In this document: one piece after another, positions 24,682 to 34,700 of the stretch
How positions within the stretch are numbered: position 1 is the stretch's first letter
How the letters are laid out: each line of letters starts with the position of its first letter
Origin: Mitsuaria sp. PDC51
GTDB lineage: Bacteria; Pseudomonadota; Gammaproteobacteria; Burkholderiales; Burkholderiaceae_C
Direction: 5' to 3'
Length of the DNA stretch: 64,000 nucleotides
Assembly (NCBI RefSeq): GCF_900113225.1
Contig: NZ_FOZE01000001.1
Coordinates: forward strand, 1,550,001-1,614,000
Notes under the pieces: generated by a model
Told to the model about the DNA's origin: nothing
The model's database searches: none
What the model saw: the letters and a program-made list of their open reading frames with translations, nothing else
Made by a program: the position numbers and the translations under genes

Positions 24682-26853
24682 ATGGCAACTGGAAAGGGAC
24701 TGCTGCTGGCAGCGGTCATCGTCGGCGCGCCCGCCTGGGCGCAGAACTGTCAACCGAGCGCGGTCACGCCGTATCTCAACGTCAACGGCACGACGTCCTG
24801 GGTGGCGAAGGCCTCCGCCTCGCTGAACGCGGGGGCGAAGGTCGTGCTCGGACCGCAACCTGTGTCCGGCAACTGGTCGTGGAGCGGCTGCGGCGCCTCG
24901 GGCACGGCCCGCGAGCAGACGCTCAAGCTCACCGCGACCTGCACCGCCACGGCGACCTACACCAACAGCTGCGGGGCCAAGACCACGCAGGCCTTCAACT
25001 TCACGGTGTGGCCAGCCATGGCCGCCAATGCCGGCAAGTTCATCATGGTCGACCAGTTCGGCTATCTGCCCGGCATGAAGAAGGTGGCCGTGCTGCGCCT
25101 GCCCAAGGTCGGCTTCGACAGCAACCAGAGCTACTGGCCCCAGCAGCTGCAGGTGGTCGACGCGGCGACCGGCGCCGTCGTGTACACCGCGTGGCCCCAG
25201 GACTGGAACGGGCTCAAGACCGACGAGTCCTCGGGCGACCAGGTGTGGCACTTCGACTTCAGCCAGGTCACCGCGCCCGGCACCTACGAGATCGTCGATC
25301 CCACCGCCAACCAGCGCTCGGCGCGCTTCGAGATCGGCGACAACGTCTACCGCAACGTGCTGATCCAGGCGGTGCGGATGTTCTATTACCAACGCGCCGG
25401 TCAGGAGAAGACCGTGGCCAACGCCGGCGTGGGCTGGGCCGACGGGGCCAGCCATCTCAAGGGCGGACAGGACCCGCAGGCGCGGCGCTTCCTCGATCCC
25501 AACAACGCCGGCACGGCGCGCGACCTGCGCGGCGGCTGGTTCGATGCGGGCGATCCCAACAAGTACACCAGCTGGGCGGCCGCGTACATCCAGGACCTGC
25601 TGGACGCCTACATCCAGAATCCAACGGTCTGGACCGACGACTTCAATCTGCCCGAGTCCTACAACGGCATTCCCGACCTGCTCGACGAGGTGAAGTGGGG
25701 CACGGACTGGCTGGCGCGCATGCAGAACAGCGATGGCTCGGTGCTGTCGATCGTGGGTCTGGCCGATGGCAGCCCGCCGTCGGCGTCCACCGGTCCCAGC
25801 TACTACGGCGACGCCAGCACGACCGCCACGCTCGCGGCGGCCGCGGCCTACGCGGAGGCGGCCAAGGTCTTCGGCGGCCTCAACAACACGGCGATGAAGA
25901 CGTACGCCGCGGACCTGCTCGCGCGCGCCAAGCGGGCCTGGGCCTGGGCGCAGGCCAATCCCAACGTCCTCTTCTACAACAACGATGCCACCCGCGGCAC
26001 CGGCGGCCTGGGCGCGGGCCAGCAGGAGACCGACGACGCGGGCCGCGCGGAGCTGCGCCTGTTCGCGGCGATCAAGCTGTTCGCCGCCACCGGCGACGCC
26101 ACCTACCGCAGCTACGTCGACACGCATTACACCGAGGCGCCGATGTTCTCGCAGTGGTACGTGTCGGCCTTCAATGCCGGCAACGCGCGCAACCTGCTGT
26201 ACTACGCCTCGTTGCCCGGCGCGACGGCGGACGTCGCCACGGCGATCCGCACCCGCTTCCTCGACCTGTGGGGCCGCAGCGACTACGGCGGCTGGGGCGC
26301 CATCGACGCGCAGACCGATCCCTACCGCGCGTACATCTCGTCCTACACCTGGGGCAGCAACGGGGTGAAGGCCAACGCCGGCACGCTGTTCACGGAGGAG
26401 GGCTACTACGGCATCAGCCGCCACACGCCCGAGCAGGTGGCCACCGCCGCGGCCGACTACCTGCATTACCTGCATGGCGTGAACCCGCTGGGCAAGGCCT
26501 ACCTGACCAACATGACCAGCTTTGGCGCCGAGAACTCGGTGAACCAGATCTTCCACATGTGGTTCGCCGACGGCAGCGCGAAGTGGGATGACGCCAGGAC
26601 CTCGACCTACGGGCCGGCGCCCGGCTACCTCGTGGGCGGGCCCAACTACAACCAGTGGGACTGGGACTCGCGCTGCCCCGGCATTTCTTCGGCCTGCGGT
26701 TCGAGCCGGCCGACGCCGCCCTACGGCCAGCCGCCGCAGAAGTCCTACCTGGACTTCAATACCGGCTGGCCGTTGAACTCCTGGCCCATCAGCGAGCCGT
26801 CCAACGGCTACCAGACCGCCTACATCCGGCTGCTGGCCCGCTTCGTGAAGTAA
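24682..26853 (+). CDS. Secreted glycoside hydrolase family 9 (cellulase-type) enzyme
   Basis: This 723-residue exported enzyme is predicted to hydrolyse beta-1,4-glucan. It has a signal peptide (KGLLLAAVIVGAPAWA), then a short Cys-containing domain (about 20-110) of uncertain type, an Ig-like CelD_N module (KFIMVDQFGYLPGMKKVAVL onward) and the GH9 catalytic barrel. Catalytic base candidates are D288 and D291 in GGWFDAGDPNKY. A conserved C-terminal His region reads LHGVNPLGKAYLTNM. The probable acid is E705 in SEPSNGYQTAYI. No separate cellulose-binding module is recognised unless the N-terminal domain serves. The ATG at 24682 follows GAGGGG and gives the signal peptide; the frame is open further upstream. 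It stands alone and converges on the lectin-fused enzyme. Confidence 0.9.
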   Translation: MATGKGLLLAAVIVGAPAWAQNCQPSAVTPYLNVNGTTSWVAKASASLNAGAKVVLGPQPVSGNWSWSGCGASGTAREQTLKLTATCTATATYTNSCGAKTTQAFNFTVWPAMAANAGKFIMVDQFGYLPGMKKVAVLRLPKVGFDSNQSYWPQQLQVVDAATGAVVYTAWPQDWNGLKTDESSGDQVWHFDFSQVTAPGTYEIVDPTANQRSARFEIGDNVYRNVLIQAVRMFYYQRAGQEKTVANAGVGWADGASHLKGGQDPQARRFLDPNNAGTARDLRGGWFDAGDPNKYTSWAAAYIQDLLDAYIQNPTVWTDDFNLPESYNGIPDLLDEVKWGTDWLARMQNSDGSVLSIVGLADGSPPSASTGPSYYGDASTTATLAAAAAYAEAAKVFGGLNNTAMKTYAADLLARAKRAWAWAQANPNVLFYNNDATRGTGGLGAGQQETDDAGRAELRLFAAIKLFAATGDATYRSYVDTHYTEAPMFSQWYVSAFNAGNARNLLYYASLPGATADVATAIRTRFLDLWGRSDYGGWGAIDAQTDPYRAYISSYTWGSNGVKANAGTLFTEEGYYGISRHTPEQVATAAADYLHYLHGVNPLGKAYLTNMTSFGAENSVNQIFHMWFADGSAKWDDARTSTYGPAPGYLVGGPNYNQWDWDSRCPGISSACGSSRPTPPYGQPPQKSYLDFNTGWPLNSWPISEPSNGYQTAYIRLLARFVK

Positions 26854-26871
26854 GGCGCCCGAGCGCCTCTC

Positions 26872-26900
26872 GCGGCCACGTGCCCTCGGGTCGTGGCCGC
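26872..26900. terminator. Hairpin between convergent genes, probable shared terminator
   Basis: GCGGCCACG (26872-26880) and CGTGGCCGC (26892-26900) form a perfect 9-bp stem with an 11-base loop in the 85-bp gap between two convergent stop codons. There is no T-run on either strand, so it is a weak intrinsic terminator at best. Its position suits a bidirectional 3'-end structure. Confidence 0.4.
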
Positions 26901-26938
26901 TGCCTCGTCGTGGGCGAGCGCTCGAGCGCCTCGGGCGC

Positions 26939-28645
26939 TCAGGGCTTCTGTTTCCAGAGCTGGTTGCCGGCGCCCCGGTAGCGGCTGGTCTTGAGCGCGC
27001 TGCCCGCCGTGCCGGCGCCATCCACCGCCTGGTCGGGCGCGGTGCGCAGCGTGAAGCGGCCGCTCGCGGCATCGAAGCTGAAGCGCTGGTTGGCGCTGCC
27101 GGTGCACTGCGCCACCACGAGGGCGGCGCCGTCGGCATAGCCGCCGCCGTTGTCCAGGCAGATGTGCGGATCGAGCATGCTGCGCACCAGGCCCGTGGTG
27201 GCGTCGTAGTTCCAGGTCTGGCTGACGCTGCCGCTGCAGCTGGCCTGCAGCACGGCGTTGCCGTCCGCGGCCCGCGACTGGTTCAGGTCCATGCACAGGC
27301 CCGACTGGACGTTCACCAGGCGCGTGGCCACGGCCTTGGCGCCGGTGTTCGAGACCACCGGCGCGTAGACCACGCCCAGCTTGTCCACCTCATCGCCGTC
27401 GCGGCCATGGAAGCCGACGATGGCCCAGCCCGACGGCGCGGTGAAGGTGGTGCAGCTGCCGCTCGTGCTGCCGCCGGCCAGCGTGCGGTGCGCGCTGGTG
27501 GTGAAGGCGGCCGAGAAGATGCGGGTCTGGCCCTTGTACTGGTCGGCGCACAGGCTGGCCGAGGTCAGCACCTCGCCATCGGCCAGCGTGAGCGCCTGCT
27601 CGTTGCCGCCGGTGCCGCCGTGTCCGAGCGGGAAGCCGTTGGACAGCACCACCTCGATCCGGTCCACGCGGCTGCCGCTGCGGATCTTGAGCTGGCGCAC
27701 CGCCGGGCTGACGGGCAGCAGGTTCACGTCGTTGAAGCTGGTGCCGTGCGGGCCGCCGACGGTGTCGCTCAGGCGGCGGTTGTCGGCGGCGCTCCACTTC
27801 CATTGCGTGGAGACCGGACGATGGTCCGACAGCTCGGTGCCGTTCGAGTCCACGGCGTCGGTGCGCACCGCATAGCCGGACGGCGTGAGCGTGATCACGC
27901 CATTGCCGCGGAACAGCACCTTGTCCACGACCTCGCAGCTGGCGCTGGTGAAGGCCGGCTCGCACAGGAGCGCGTCGCCCACCGGCGGCACGCTGCCACC
28001 ACGCACGCCCTGGATCCAGGCGTCGGTGAAGCCATGGCGCAGGAACTGGCCCATGTTGTCGCCACTGCGCGTGTAGCGGGTGTTGGTGTCGCCGAACACG
28101 ATCACCGCGTTGCCGGCCGATTCCGACTCGATGTAGGCGAGCATCTGCTCGACGTTCTTGCGGCGCGCGGTCAGGTCCGCGGTCTCCACCTGGGCCTGCG
28201 CGTGCAGGTTGTAGATGTCGACGTAGACGCCTTCGGCCAGGCGCGTGCGCGCCATCGTGAAGCCCTTGGGCGTGAGGCAGTCCACGCCGTTGCAGTCGCT
28301 CCAGCGCACGCGCGCCAGGTCGTCGAACGGGAAGCGGCTCATCGTGTTGAGACCGCTGCCGACGCCGGCGCCGCCGCTGGTCGGGGTGCGGAAGGCGTGG
28401 TCGTCGCAGGCGTCGTACAGGTCGGCGTGGTAGTTGAAGTCCTCCTCCACGTTGACGATGTCGAAGGCCTTGACGTAGCAGCTGATCTTCCTGGTCGCGG
28501 TGGCGCGGTCGCCCGCCGCGCTGGAGGCGCCCTGGGGCAGGCCCGCGACGTTGTAGGCGAGGGTGCTGAAGCTGCCGCTGGCGGCGAAGGCGCCGCCGCA
28601 GGCGAGCAGCGAGGCGAGGGCGAGGGGAAGCAGACGAAGGTGCAT
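26939..28645 (-). CDS. Secreted endonuclease/phosphodiesterase-fold protein with jacalin-like and ricin B lectin domains
   Basis: This 568-residue exported protein has a signal peptide (LRLLPLALASLLACGGAFA). The first 280 or so residues form an endonuclease/exonuclease/phosphatase fold with STLAYNVAGLP, VNVEEDFNYHADLYDAC, YNLHAQAQ, VIVFGDTNTRYTR and LSDHRPVS, so the metal site is intact. A jacalin-type beta-prism spans about 290-420 (GGPHGTSFNDVN, GWAIVGFHGRDGDEVDKLGV). A ricin B-type trefoil spans about 430-568 (LVNVQSGLCMDLNQS, QTWNYD, ANQRFSFD). It could be a sphingomyelinase-like or DNase-like enzyme targeted to glycans. AAGGA precedes the start. Confidence 0.86.
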   Translation of the reverse strand: MHLRLLPLALASLLACGGAFAASGSFSTLAYNVAGLPQGASSAAGDRATATRKISCYVKAFDIVNVEEDFNYHADLYDACDDHAFRTPTSGGAGVGSGLNTMSRFPFDDLARVRWSDCNGVDCLTPKGFTMARTRLAEGVYVDIYNLHAQAQVETADLTARRKNVEQMLAYIESESAGNAVIVFGDTNTRYTRSGDNMGQFLRHGFTDAWIQGVRGGSVPPVGDALLCEPAFTSASCEVVDKVLFRGNGVITLTPSGYAVRTDAVDSNGTELSDHRPVSTQWKWSAADNRRLSDTVGGPHGTSFNDVNLLPVSPAVRQLKIRSGSRVDRIEVVLSNGFPLGHGGTGGNEQALTLADGEVLTSASLCADQYKGQTRIFSAAFTTSAHRTLAGGSTSGSCTTFTAPSGWAIVGFHGRDGDEVDKLGVVYAPVVSNTGAKAVATRLVNVQSGLCMDLNQSRAADGNAVLQASCSGSVSQTWNYDATTGLVRSMLDPHICLDNGGGYADGAALVVAQCTGSANQRFSFDAASGRFTLRTAPDQAVDGAGTAGSALKTSRYRGAGNQLWKQKP

Positions 28646-28780
28646 GGGAAGTCCTTGGTGGATGCTCGGAAAGCCGGCGCATCTTCTTCACGCCAGGTGA
28701 CGCCCCAGTGGCGGAATCCTCTCCAGGACATCACCGATGCCCGCCGCGTCGCCATGTGGGCAGAGTGGCGGGTCCCCGAC

Positions 28781-29275
28781 TCATCGATCGAGCCGCGAGG
28801 CCTTGGCGATGCCCGCCAGGGCGCATTGCTCGTCCAATTGGCCGCCGGGGGCGCCCCCCACGCCCACGGCGCCGATGACCTCGTCGCCCACCTTCACGGG
28901 CACGCCGCCGCCCAGCAGCAGGAAGCCGGGGATGTGCGCGAGGTTCGCTGCCGCGGGGACCCGTTGCGCGCGCTCCATCATCGTCAGCGTGTTTTCCCGG
29001 GCCGACGCCGCGGTGTAGGCCTTCAGGCGGCTGGAATCGATCGTGTGAGGGCCGCTGCCGTCGGCGCGCTGGACGGCGCGCACGGTGCCCGCGCGGTCCA
29101 CCACCGTGGCGCTCACGGCATAGCCGTTGGCGCTGCAGGTGGCCACGGCCTGCGCCGCGATCTGCGTCGCGAGCTCCAGCGACATGTCCTTGCGATCGCG
29201 CAGGCCTTCGGCATGGGCGGCGCCGACGGCGATCAGCGACAGGGTGACGGCGACTTTGGCGAGGGAATGCTGCAT
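28781..29275 (-). CDS. HbpS/GlcG-family heme-binding protein, exported
   Basis: This 164-residue protein has a signal peptide (SLAKVAVTLSLIAVGAAHA) and the compact GlcG/HbpS domain. Visible motifs are ELATQIAAQAVATCSANGY, SATVVDRAGTVRAVQRADG, DSSRLKAYTAASARENT, HIPGFLLLGGGVPVKVGDEV and IGAVGVGGAPGGQLDEQCA, all family landmarks. In Streptomyces, HbpS binds heme outside the cell and modulates the SenS-SenR two-component system. Here it lies divergent from a histidine kinase/FixJ-type pair, with 162 bp of shared upstream region, which suggests a similar accessory sensor role. The minus-strand frame stays open far upstream, but the ATG at 29275 gives the signal peptide. Confidence 0.85.
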   Translation of the reverse strand: MQHSLAKVAVTLSLIAVGAAHAEGLRDRKDMSLELATQIAAQAVATCSANGYAVSATVVDRAGTVRAVQRADGSGPHTIDSSRLKAYTAASARENTLTMMERAQRVPAAANLAHIPGFLLLGGGVPVKVGDEVIGAVGVGGAPGGQLDEQCALAGIAKASRLDR

Positions 29276-29437
29276 ATGTTTTCCGGTAACGACCTTCTGC
29301 GGTGGGGGCCGGCACCACCCGTTGTGGCGCCGTGAGCGGACTGTAGAAAGGCCGCCTCTTCCCGCCCATTCGGTCGGCCACGCGCGCGCCTCCGTACAAC
29401 TACGCAGTGCGCGACGGCGGCCGCCGCCGGCCCCAGA

Positions 29438-30961
29438 ATGCCGGCCATGATCGGAACTGGACGCGGTGGTCCCGCAAGGCTTGGTGTGGCGGCCCTGCTC
29501 GTGTGGGTGGTGGTGGCGTGCGCGGGCGCGGCCTTCCTCGCCCATGCGCGCCTGCAGGAGCTGCGGGCCGATTTCGAGACCGACGGGCGGATCGCACACC
29601 GCCGGATCAGCCAGCGGGTGGTCCAGTACGACGCGGTGATGGCCACGCTGACCCTGCTGCAGCCCACGGCCGTCGAAGGCGGGGCGCCGGTCACGCGCCT
29701 CGCGTCGGTGTATCCGCAGATCCTGACCGTCCTGCAGCGGACCGCCGCCGGTGCCTGGCCCACCCTGCTGGCGGCCCCGCTGGCGGCCGCGGAGGCGGCT
29801 TCGCGCGCGTCGGGCCGGCCCGAGATGGCCTTGGCCGATCTGCGCGCGGGCCGTTATTACCTGGTGATGGCGGGGTCCCCGGCGAGCTACGCGCTGCAGA
29901 TCGACCTGAAGGCCACGGTGCCCTATGACGAGTGGCCCATGGATGTCGCCTCCAGCCCGGTCCGCGTCACGCTGGAACTGGGGGACGCGGCCTTCGTGGT
30001 GCAGCCGGGCCGCCCTCGGCAGGCCAGCGTGGGATGGACCTACGACTTCCACAAGCGCCTCATGGTGCGGAGCCAGCCCCTGGACGTCGTGGCCCACCGC
30101 ACGGTTGAACTGCGCGAGCTGCCCTGGCTGGCCATCCTGGCCTGGTGCGCGCTGACGGCGGGCGCGGGGGCCGGCGGCCTGGCCGCATGGCGCCAACGCG
30201 CATCGCGTCGGCGGATGGAGGAGCTGCTGCGCCTGGGCCAGGTCGCCCGCCTCAATGCGCTGGGCGAGCTGGCGGCGGGGATGGCGCATGAGCTGAACCA
30301 GCCGCTGACGGCGCTGCTGTCCAGCACGCAGGCGGCGAAACGGCTGCTGGTCGAAGATCCGCCCGAACTCGACGCCGCCCGGACCGCCATGGTCCGCGCC
30401 GTGGAGCAGGCCCATCGCGCCTCGGCGGTGGTGGGGCGGCTGCGCCGGCTGGTGGAACGCCCGGACCTGGCGGCCGACGTGCAGCCCTTGTCGCTGGCCG
30501 CCGCCACGCAGGACGTGCTGCGCCTGCTCGAGCCCGACCTGGCGGAGCGCCGGATCGCGACCACGGTCTCCACCGACCCCGGGCTGCCTTCGGTGCTCGC
30601 GGAGCCGATCTCGCTGCAGCAGATCATCCACAACCTGCTGATGAACGCGCTGCAGGCGCTGGAGCAGGTGCCGCCTGGCGAGCGTCGTCTGAGCATCGCC
30701 ATGACGGCGGCGGAGCACGGACAGGCCACGCTGTCGGTGCGCGATCAAGGTCCCGGCATCGCGCCGGAGGCGCGTCGGCGCCTGTTCGAGCCGTTCTACT
30801 CCACGCGTCCGGGCGGCCTCGGGCTGGGCCTGACGCTGTGCGAAAGCCTGGCGCAGGCCATGGGCGCGCGCCTGACCCTGGCGCCCCAGGCGCCGTCGGC
30901 ACCGCGCGGGGCCGAGTTCATCCTGACCCTGTCCAGCGTCGCGGCTAGCCATGACCGATAA
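29438..30961 (+). CDS. Membrane sensor histidine kinase, DctB/FixL-like core
   Basis: This 507-residue inner-membrane kinase has a first membrane segment (LGVAALLVWVVVACAGAAFL), a periplasmic domain of about 190 residues that may be CHASE-like, and a second membrane segment near residue 235. The phospho-acceptor is H284 in AAGMAHELNQPLTALLSST, and the ATPase domain has IIHNLLMNALQAL, DQGPGIAP, FEPFYSTRPGGLGLGLTL. The HELNQPL H-box is typical of kinases paired with FixJ-type regulators. It overlaps the FixJ-like gene by 11 nt, so they form a pair. The divergent HbpS-like gene suggests heme, iron or redox as the signal; this is inference. Translation might start 9 nt downstream at a second ATG. 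Confidence 0.9.
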   Translation: MPAMIGTGRGGPARLGVAALLVWVVVACAGAAFLAHARLQELRADFETDGRIAHRRISQRVVQYDAVMATLTLLQPTAVEGGAPVTRLASVYPQILTVLQRTAAGAWPTLLAAPLAAAEAASRASGRPEMALADLRAGRYYLVMAGSPASYALQIDLKATVPYDEWPMDVASSPVRVTLELGDAAFVVQPGRPRQASVGWTYDFHKRLMVRSQPLDVVAHRTVELRELPWLAILAWCALTAGAGAGGLAAWRQRASRRRMEELLRLGQVARLNALGELAAGMAHELNQPLTALLSSTQAAKRLLVEDPPELDAARTAMVRAVEQAHRASAVVGRLRRLVERPDLAADVQPLSLAAATQDVLRLLEPDLAERRIATTVSTDPGLPSVLAEPISLQQIIHNLLMNALQALEQVPPGERRLSIAMTAAEHGQATLSVRDQGPGIAPEARRRLFEPFYSTRPGGLGLGLTLCESLAQAMGARLTLAPQAPSAPRGAEFILTLSSVAASHDR

Positions 30962-31577
30962 CGCCTCGTCCCTCTCGCCGCTGATCCATCTGGTGGACGA
31001 CGATGCCGCGGTGCGCGACGGCCTGAGCCAGCTCATCGGCACGGTGGGACTGCGCGTGCGGGCCTGGGCGGATCCGCAGGTGTTCCTGGCGGAGTTCGAT
31101 CGCGCGGGCATCGGCGCCATCGTCCTGGACCTGCGCATGCCGGTGATCGGCGGGATGACGGTGCTGGAGCGCTTGCTGGCGGGCGGCGTGGACCATCCGG
31201 TCATCCTGCTGACCGGCCACGGCACCGTGGAGATGTGCCGGCGTGCCTTCAAGGCCGGTGCCGCCGAGTTCCTGGAGAAACCCGTCGACGACGAGGTGCT
31301 GATCGAGGCTTTGCAGAGTGCCGTCCGGCAGCACGTGCGCTCGCGCGAGCGGCACCGGGCCGATCGGCAGGCGCGCGAGTGCTACGCCCAGTTGTCGCCG
31401 CGCGAGCGCGAGGTGCTCGGTTTCATCGTCGAAGGCCTGACCAACAAGGAGATCGGGCGCGCGTTGACCCTGTCGCCGCGCACGGTGGAGACCCACCGGG
31501 CCAACCTGTTCGCCAAGCTCGGGATGGACTCGCTGGCGCAACTGATACGGCGGTTCGCGTCCATCGCGCAAGCCTGA
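30951..31577 (+). CDS. FixJ-type response regulator (receiver plus LuxR HTH)
   Basis: This 208-residue transcription factor has a receiver domain with DD acidic pocket, phospho-acceptor D60 in VLDLRMPVIGGMTV and Lys in FLEKPVDDE. A FixJ/NarL-type helix-turn-helix follows: LSPREREVLGFIVEGLTNKE and SPRTVETHRANLFAKLGMDS. Its length matches FixJ (about 205). It is cotranscribed with the upstream kinase (11-nt overlap). Targets are not visible; autoregulation and control of the divergent heme-binding protein are plausible. The large propeller kinase downstream also belongs to a class that phosphorylates HTH regulators, so cross-signalling is possible. Confidence 0.93.
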   Translation: MTDNASSLSPLIHLVDDDAAVRDGLSQLIGTVGLRVRAWADPQVFLAEFDRAGIGAIVLDLRMPVIGGMTVLERLLAGGVDHPVILLTGHGTVEMCRRAFKAGAAEFLEKPVDDEVLIEALQSAVRQHVRSRERHRADRQARECYAQLSPREREVLGFIVEGLTNKEIGRALTLSPRTVETHRANLFAKLGMDSLAQLIRRFASIAQA

Positions 31578-31768
31578 TCCGCGCCGGATCCTGACGACGT
31601 CCTGTCCAAGGCATCACCAATGAATCACGCAGGATCGGCCGTCGCTGAATGGCCGACAACGATGCCAAGTTCAGGCGCAGGATTGAAGGTTTTCGCGCTT
31701 CTTCGTCCATGCGACCCCCGGATTCCTGCAGCCGTTCCGTCAGCCCGGACCCGTCCAAGGCCCCCGCG

Positions 31769-34700
31769 ATGCGCAGGCGCATCGCGGGGTGGGCCCTTGC
31801 CGCCCTGGCCGCGGGGCTCGTGCTGGCCGGCGCGGGCGCGCGGGCCGAGCGCATCGTGCTCGAGTCCTACCAGGAAGACCAGGGCCTGACCAACCTCACC
31901 TCGCAGTGCCTGGTGCAGGACCCGCGGGCGAGGCTGTGGATCTGCACCGCCAACGGGCTGTTCAGGTTCGACGGTTTCCGCATCCATGCGGAACCGCTGC
32001 CGAAGGAGGCGGGAGGGTATTCATACGGGGCTCGCGTGGACGTCAGCGGCCGCCTCTGGCTCCTGACGGAAGGGGGCGTGTTCGTGCGCGACGACGGGCG
32101 CAAGGACGGGCAGGACGGCCCCGCCTGGACGGAGCTGCTCAAGCCCGACGGCAAGCACCTGCACGTCACCTCCGGCCAGCAGCTGGAACTGGACCGGCAG
32201 GGCAGGGTCTACGCCATCGATGAAGACCGGCTCCTCTGGACCGCCACCGCCGCGGGTGCGCTGGGCAGCTCGCTGATGGTTCAGCGGATGGCCATTCCCC
32301 AGCTGCAGTCCCGCCCCGAGCAACTGCTCCCGATGCGGCAACGCGGCGAGGCGCTCTGGTTCGGCTGCGGCTCGCAGCTGTGCGAGTGGCGCGATGGCCG
32401 CGTGCAGCAGTGGGGGCCGGCGCAGGGTCTGCCGCAAGACGTGTGGGGCCAGCTCCTCGTGTCGCGCGATGGCAGTCTCTGGACGCGCAGCAGCCGGCGC
32501 CTGGCCCGGCTGGCGCCCGGCTCGACGCGCTTCGCCGTCGTGGCGGCGCCACCGCGGCAGTGGGTGTATGGCGACAACGGCCTGGCCGAGGACGAGCACG
32601 GCCTCATCCTCGTCCTGACGACCCGCGGCCTTGCCGCCTGGAACGGCGAACGCTGGCGCGAGTGGACCCAGGACGACGGCCTGCCGGAGACACCGCTGCG
32701 CGGGCTGATGTTCGACGCGGAAGGGTCGTTGTGGCTGGGCACCAATGCGCGCGGCGTCCATCGCTGGATCGGCTACGGCCGGGCGGAGCATTGGACCGGC
32801 GCCTCGGGCCTGCCCGCGCCGGCCGTGCTCGACGTGGCGCGCGACGGAAAGGGCCGGCTCTGGGCGGCGACCGCGAACGGCGTGGCCTGGTTCGACGCCG
32901 CGGCCCGCAGGTTCCGCAAGGTGAAGCTGCCGACGACCCGGCCGTCCGGCCTGGTCCATCGCCTGGCGGTGGACCAGGCGGGGGACCTGTGGTGGGTGGA
33001 CGCCGGCCAGGTGATCCGCGTGAAGGCCGGAGAGGACCAGGGGCGCGTCGTTGCCAGCGATACCGGACTGCAGACGATCTCGCAGGGGGCCGGTCGGGTC
33101 TACGCGTCCGGCAGCGACGGCCTCGAGCTGATCGAGCTGTCCGAGGGGCGCCTGCGCCGCCACAAGATCGGCGCCGGGCGCTTCGATCCGCGTTATGACA
33201 TCCGCGTCCTGTCGGACGGCGCGCGGGAGGACTTCGTCGTCAGCGGACGGGATCTCTGGCGGTACCAGCCGGAGGGCTGGACCCCCGTGGCGGACGCGCA
33301 GGGCGATTGGATCGACGCGCTGCAGGCGATGGTGCTGGACCACACGGTGTGGGCGGGAGGCACGTCGGGACTGGGCATCCACGCGCTGTCGGGGGCCACG
33401 GCGCGCCAGTTGCAGTTCCTGCCCAAGTCCGCCTTCGGGGGCGCGGCCGCGGCCAGCCTCCATGCCGACCTCGACGGGCGGCTGTGGATGGGCACCGACC
33501 AGGGGGTCTTCATCCGCTCAACCGGGGGCGACTGGTCGCGGCTGGATCGCCGCACCGGCCTGGTCTGGAACGATGTGACGCCGGCTTTCCTGGCCGACGC
33601 CGACGGCAGCATCTGGATCGGCACCGGCGCCGGGTTGACGCACCTGCTGCCGGGGAACACGCAAGCGCCATTGCCCGCGCTGCGGCTGGAGGACATGGTG
33701 TTCGGCAGCACGAGCACCCGGGTGCCGCCGTTGGAGCCGGTGCCGTGGCGGGACCGCACGCTGCGCATCGCGGTGGGGACGGCTGGTTTCTCCCGGGCGC
33801 GTTCGCTGCGGATCGAATACCGCCTTGGCGCGGAGTCGCCCTGGCGGACCTCGCAGAGCGCCGTGATCGACCTGGGCGCGCTCGAGTCCGGCGAGCACAC
33901 GCTGGAGGTGCGCGCCGGCGGGCTGACGAGCGTGGAAGCACCGGGGCCGGTGATGCGCCTTGCGTTCGACGTGCTTCCTCCCTGGTGGAACTCGCGCGAG
34001 GCACGCGCCGCGGCCGCCGTGTCCTTGATGCTGCTGTGGTGGCTGTCCATCCGATGGTCGCGCCGGCGCGATCGCGAGCGGCAACGGCAACTGGAAGCCG
34101 CCGTCGCGGAACGCACCGCGGCCCTGGCGGACTCGGAGGCGGCGCTGCTCCGTCTGGGCGAGTACAACGCGCATGCCCTGGAGGAGGAGCGATTGCGCGT
34201 CTCCCGCGAGCTGCATGACGAGCTGGGCCAGCAACTGGCCGCGCTGAAGATGGAAGTGTCCGTGGCGAAGATGCGGCAGAACGCCGGCGGTTCGGCGCAT
34301 TCCCTGGATCCGGACCTGTTGCTGGGTCGTGTCGACCGGCTGGTGAGCACGGTGCGCGGTCTGGTGTCGCAGTTGCGGCCTTCGGCGCTGGATGGCGGCC
34401 TCGAAGCGGCGCTGCAATGGCTGGCGGCTGAGTTCACGTCCAACACCGCGTTGCCTTGCAGCCTGCAGGTGGACCCGGACACGCGCGAGATCCCGTTGCC
34501 GATGGCCACGATGGTGTTCCGCATCGCCCAGGAGTCGCTCACCAACGTGCGACGCCATGCCCAAGCCAGCCGCGCCTCCCTGCGCTTGGCGCGCGAAGGC
34601 GCCGGCTGGCTGTTGAGCATCGGCGACGACGGCATCGGCTTCGATCCGCTCGCCCGCCGGGACGGCTTCGGAGTGCTGGGCATGCAGGAGCGCGCCCGGC

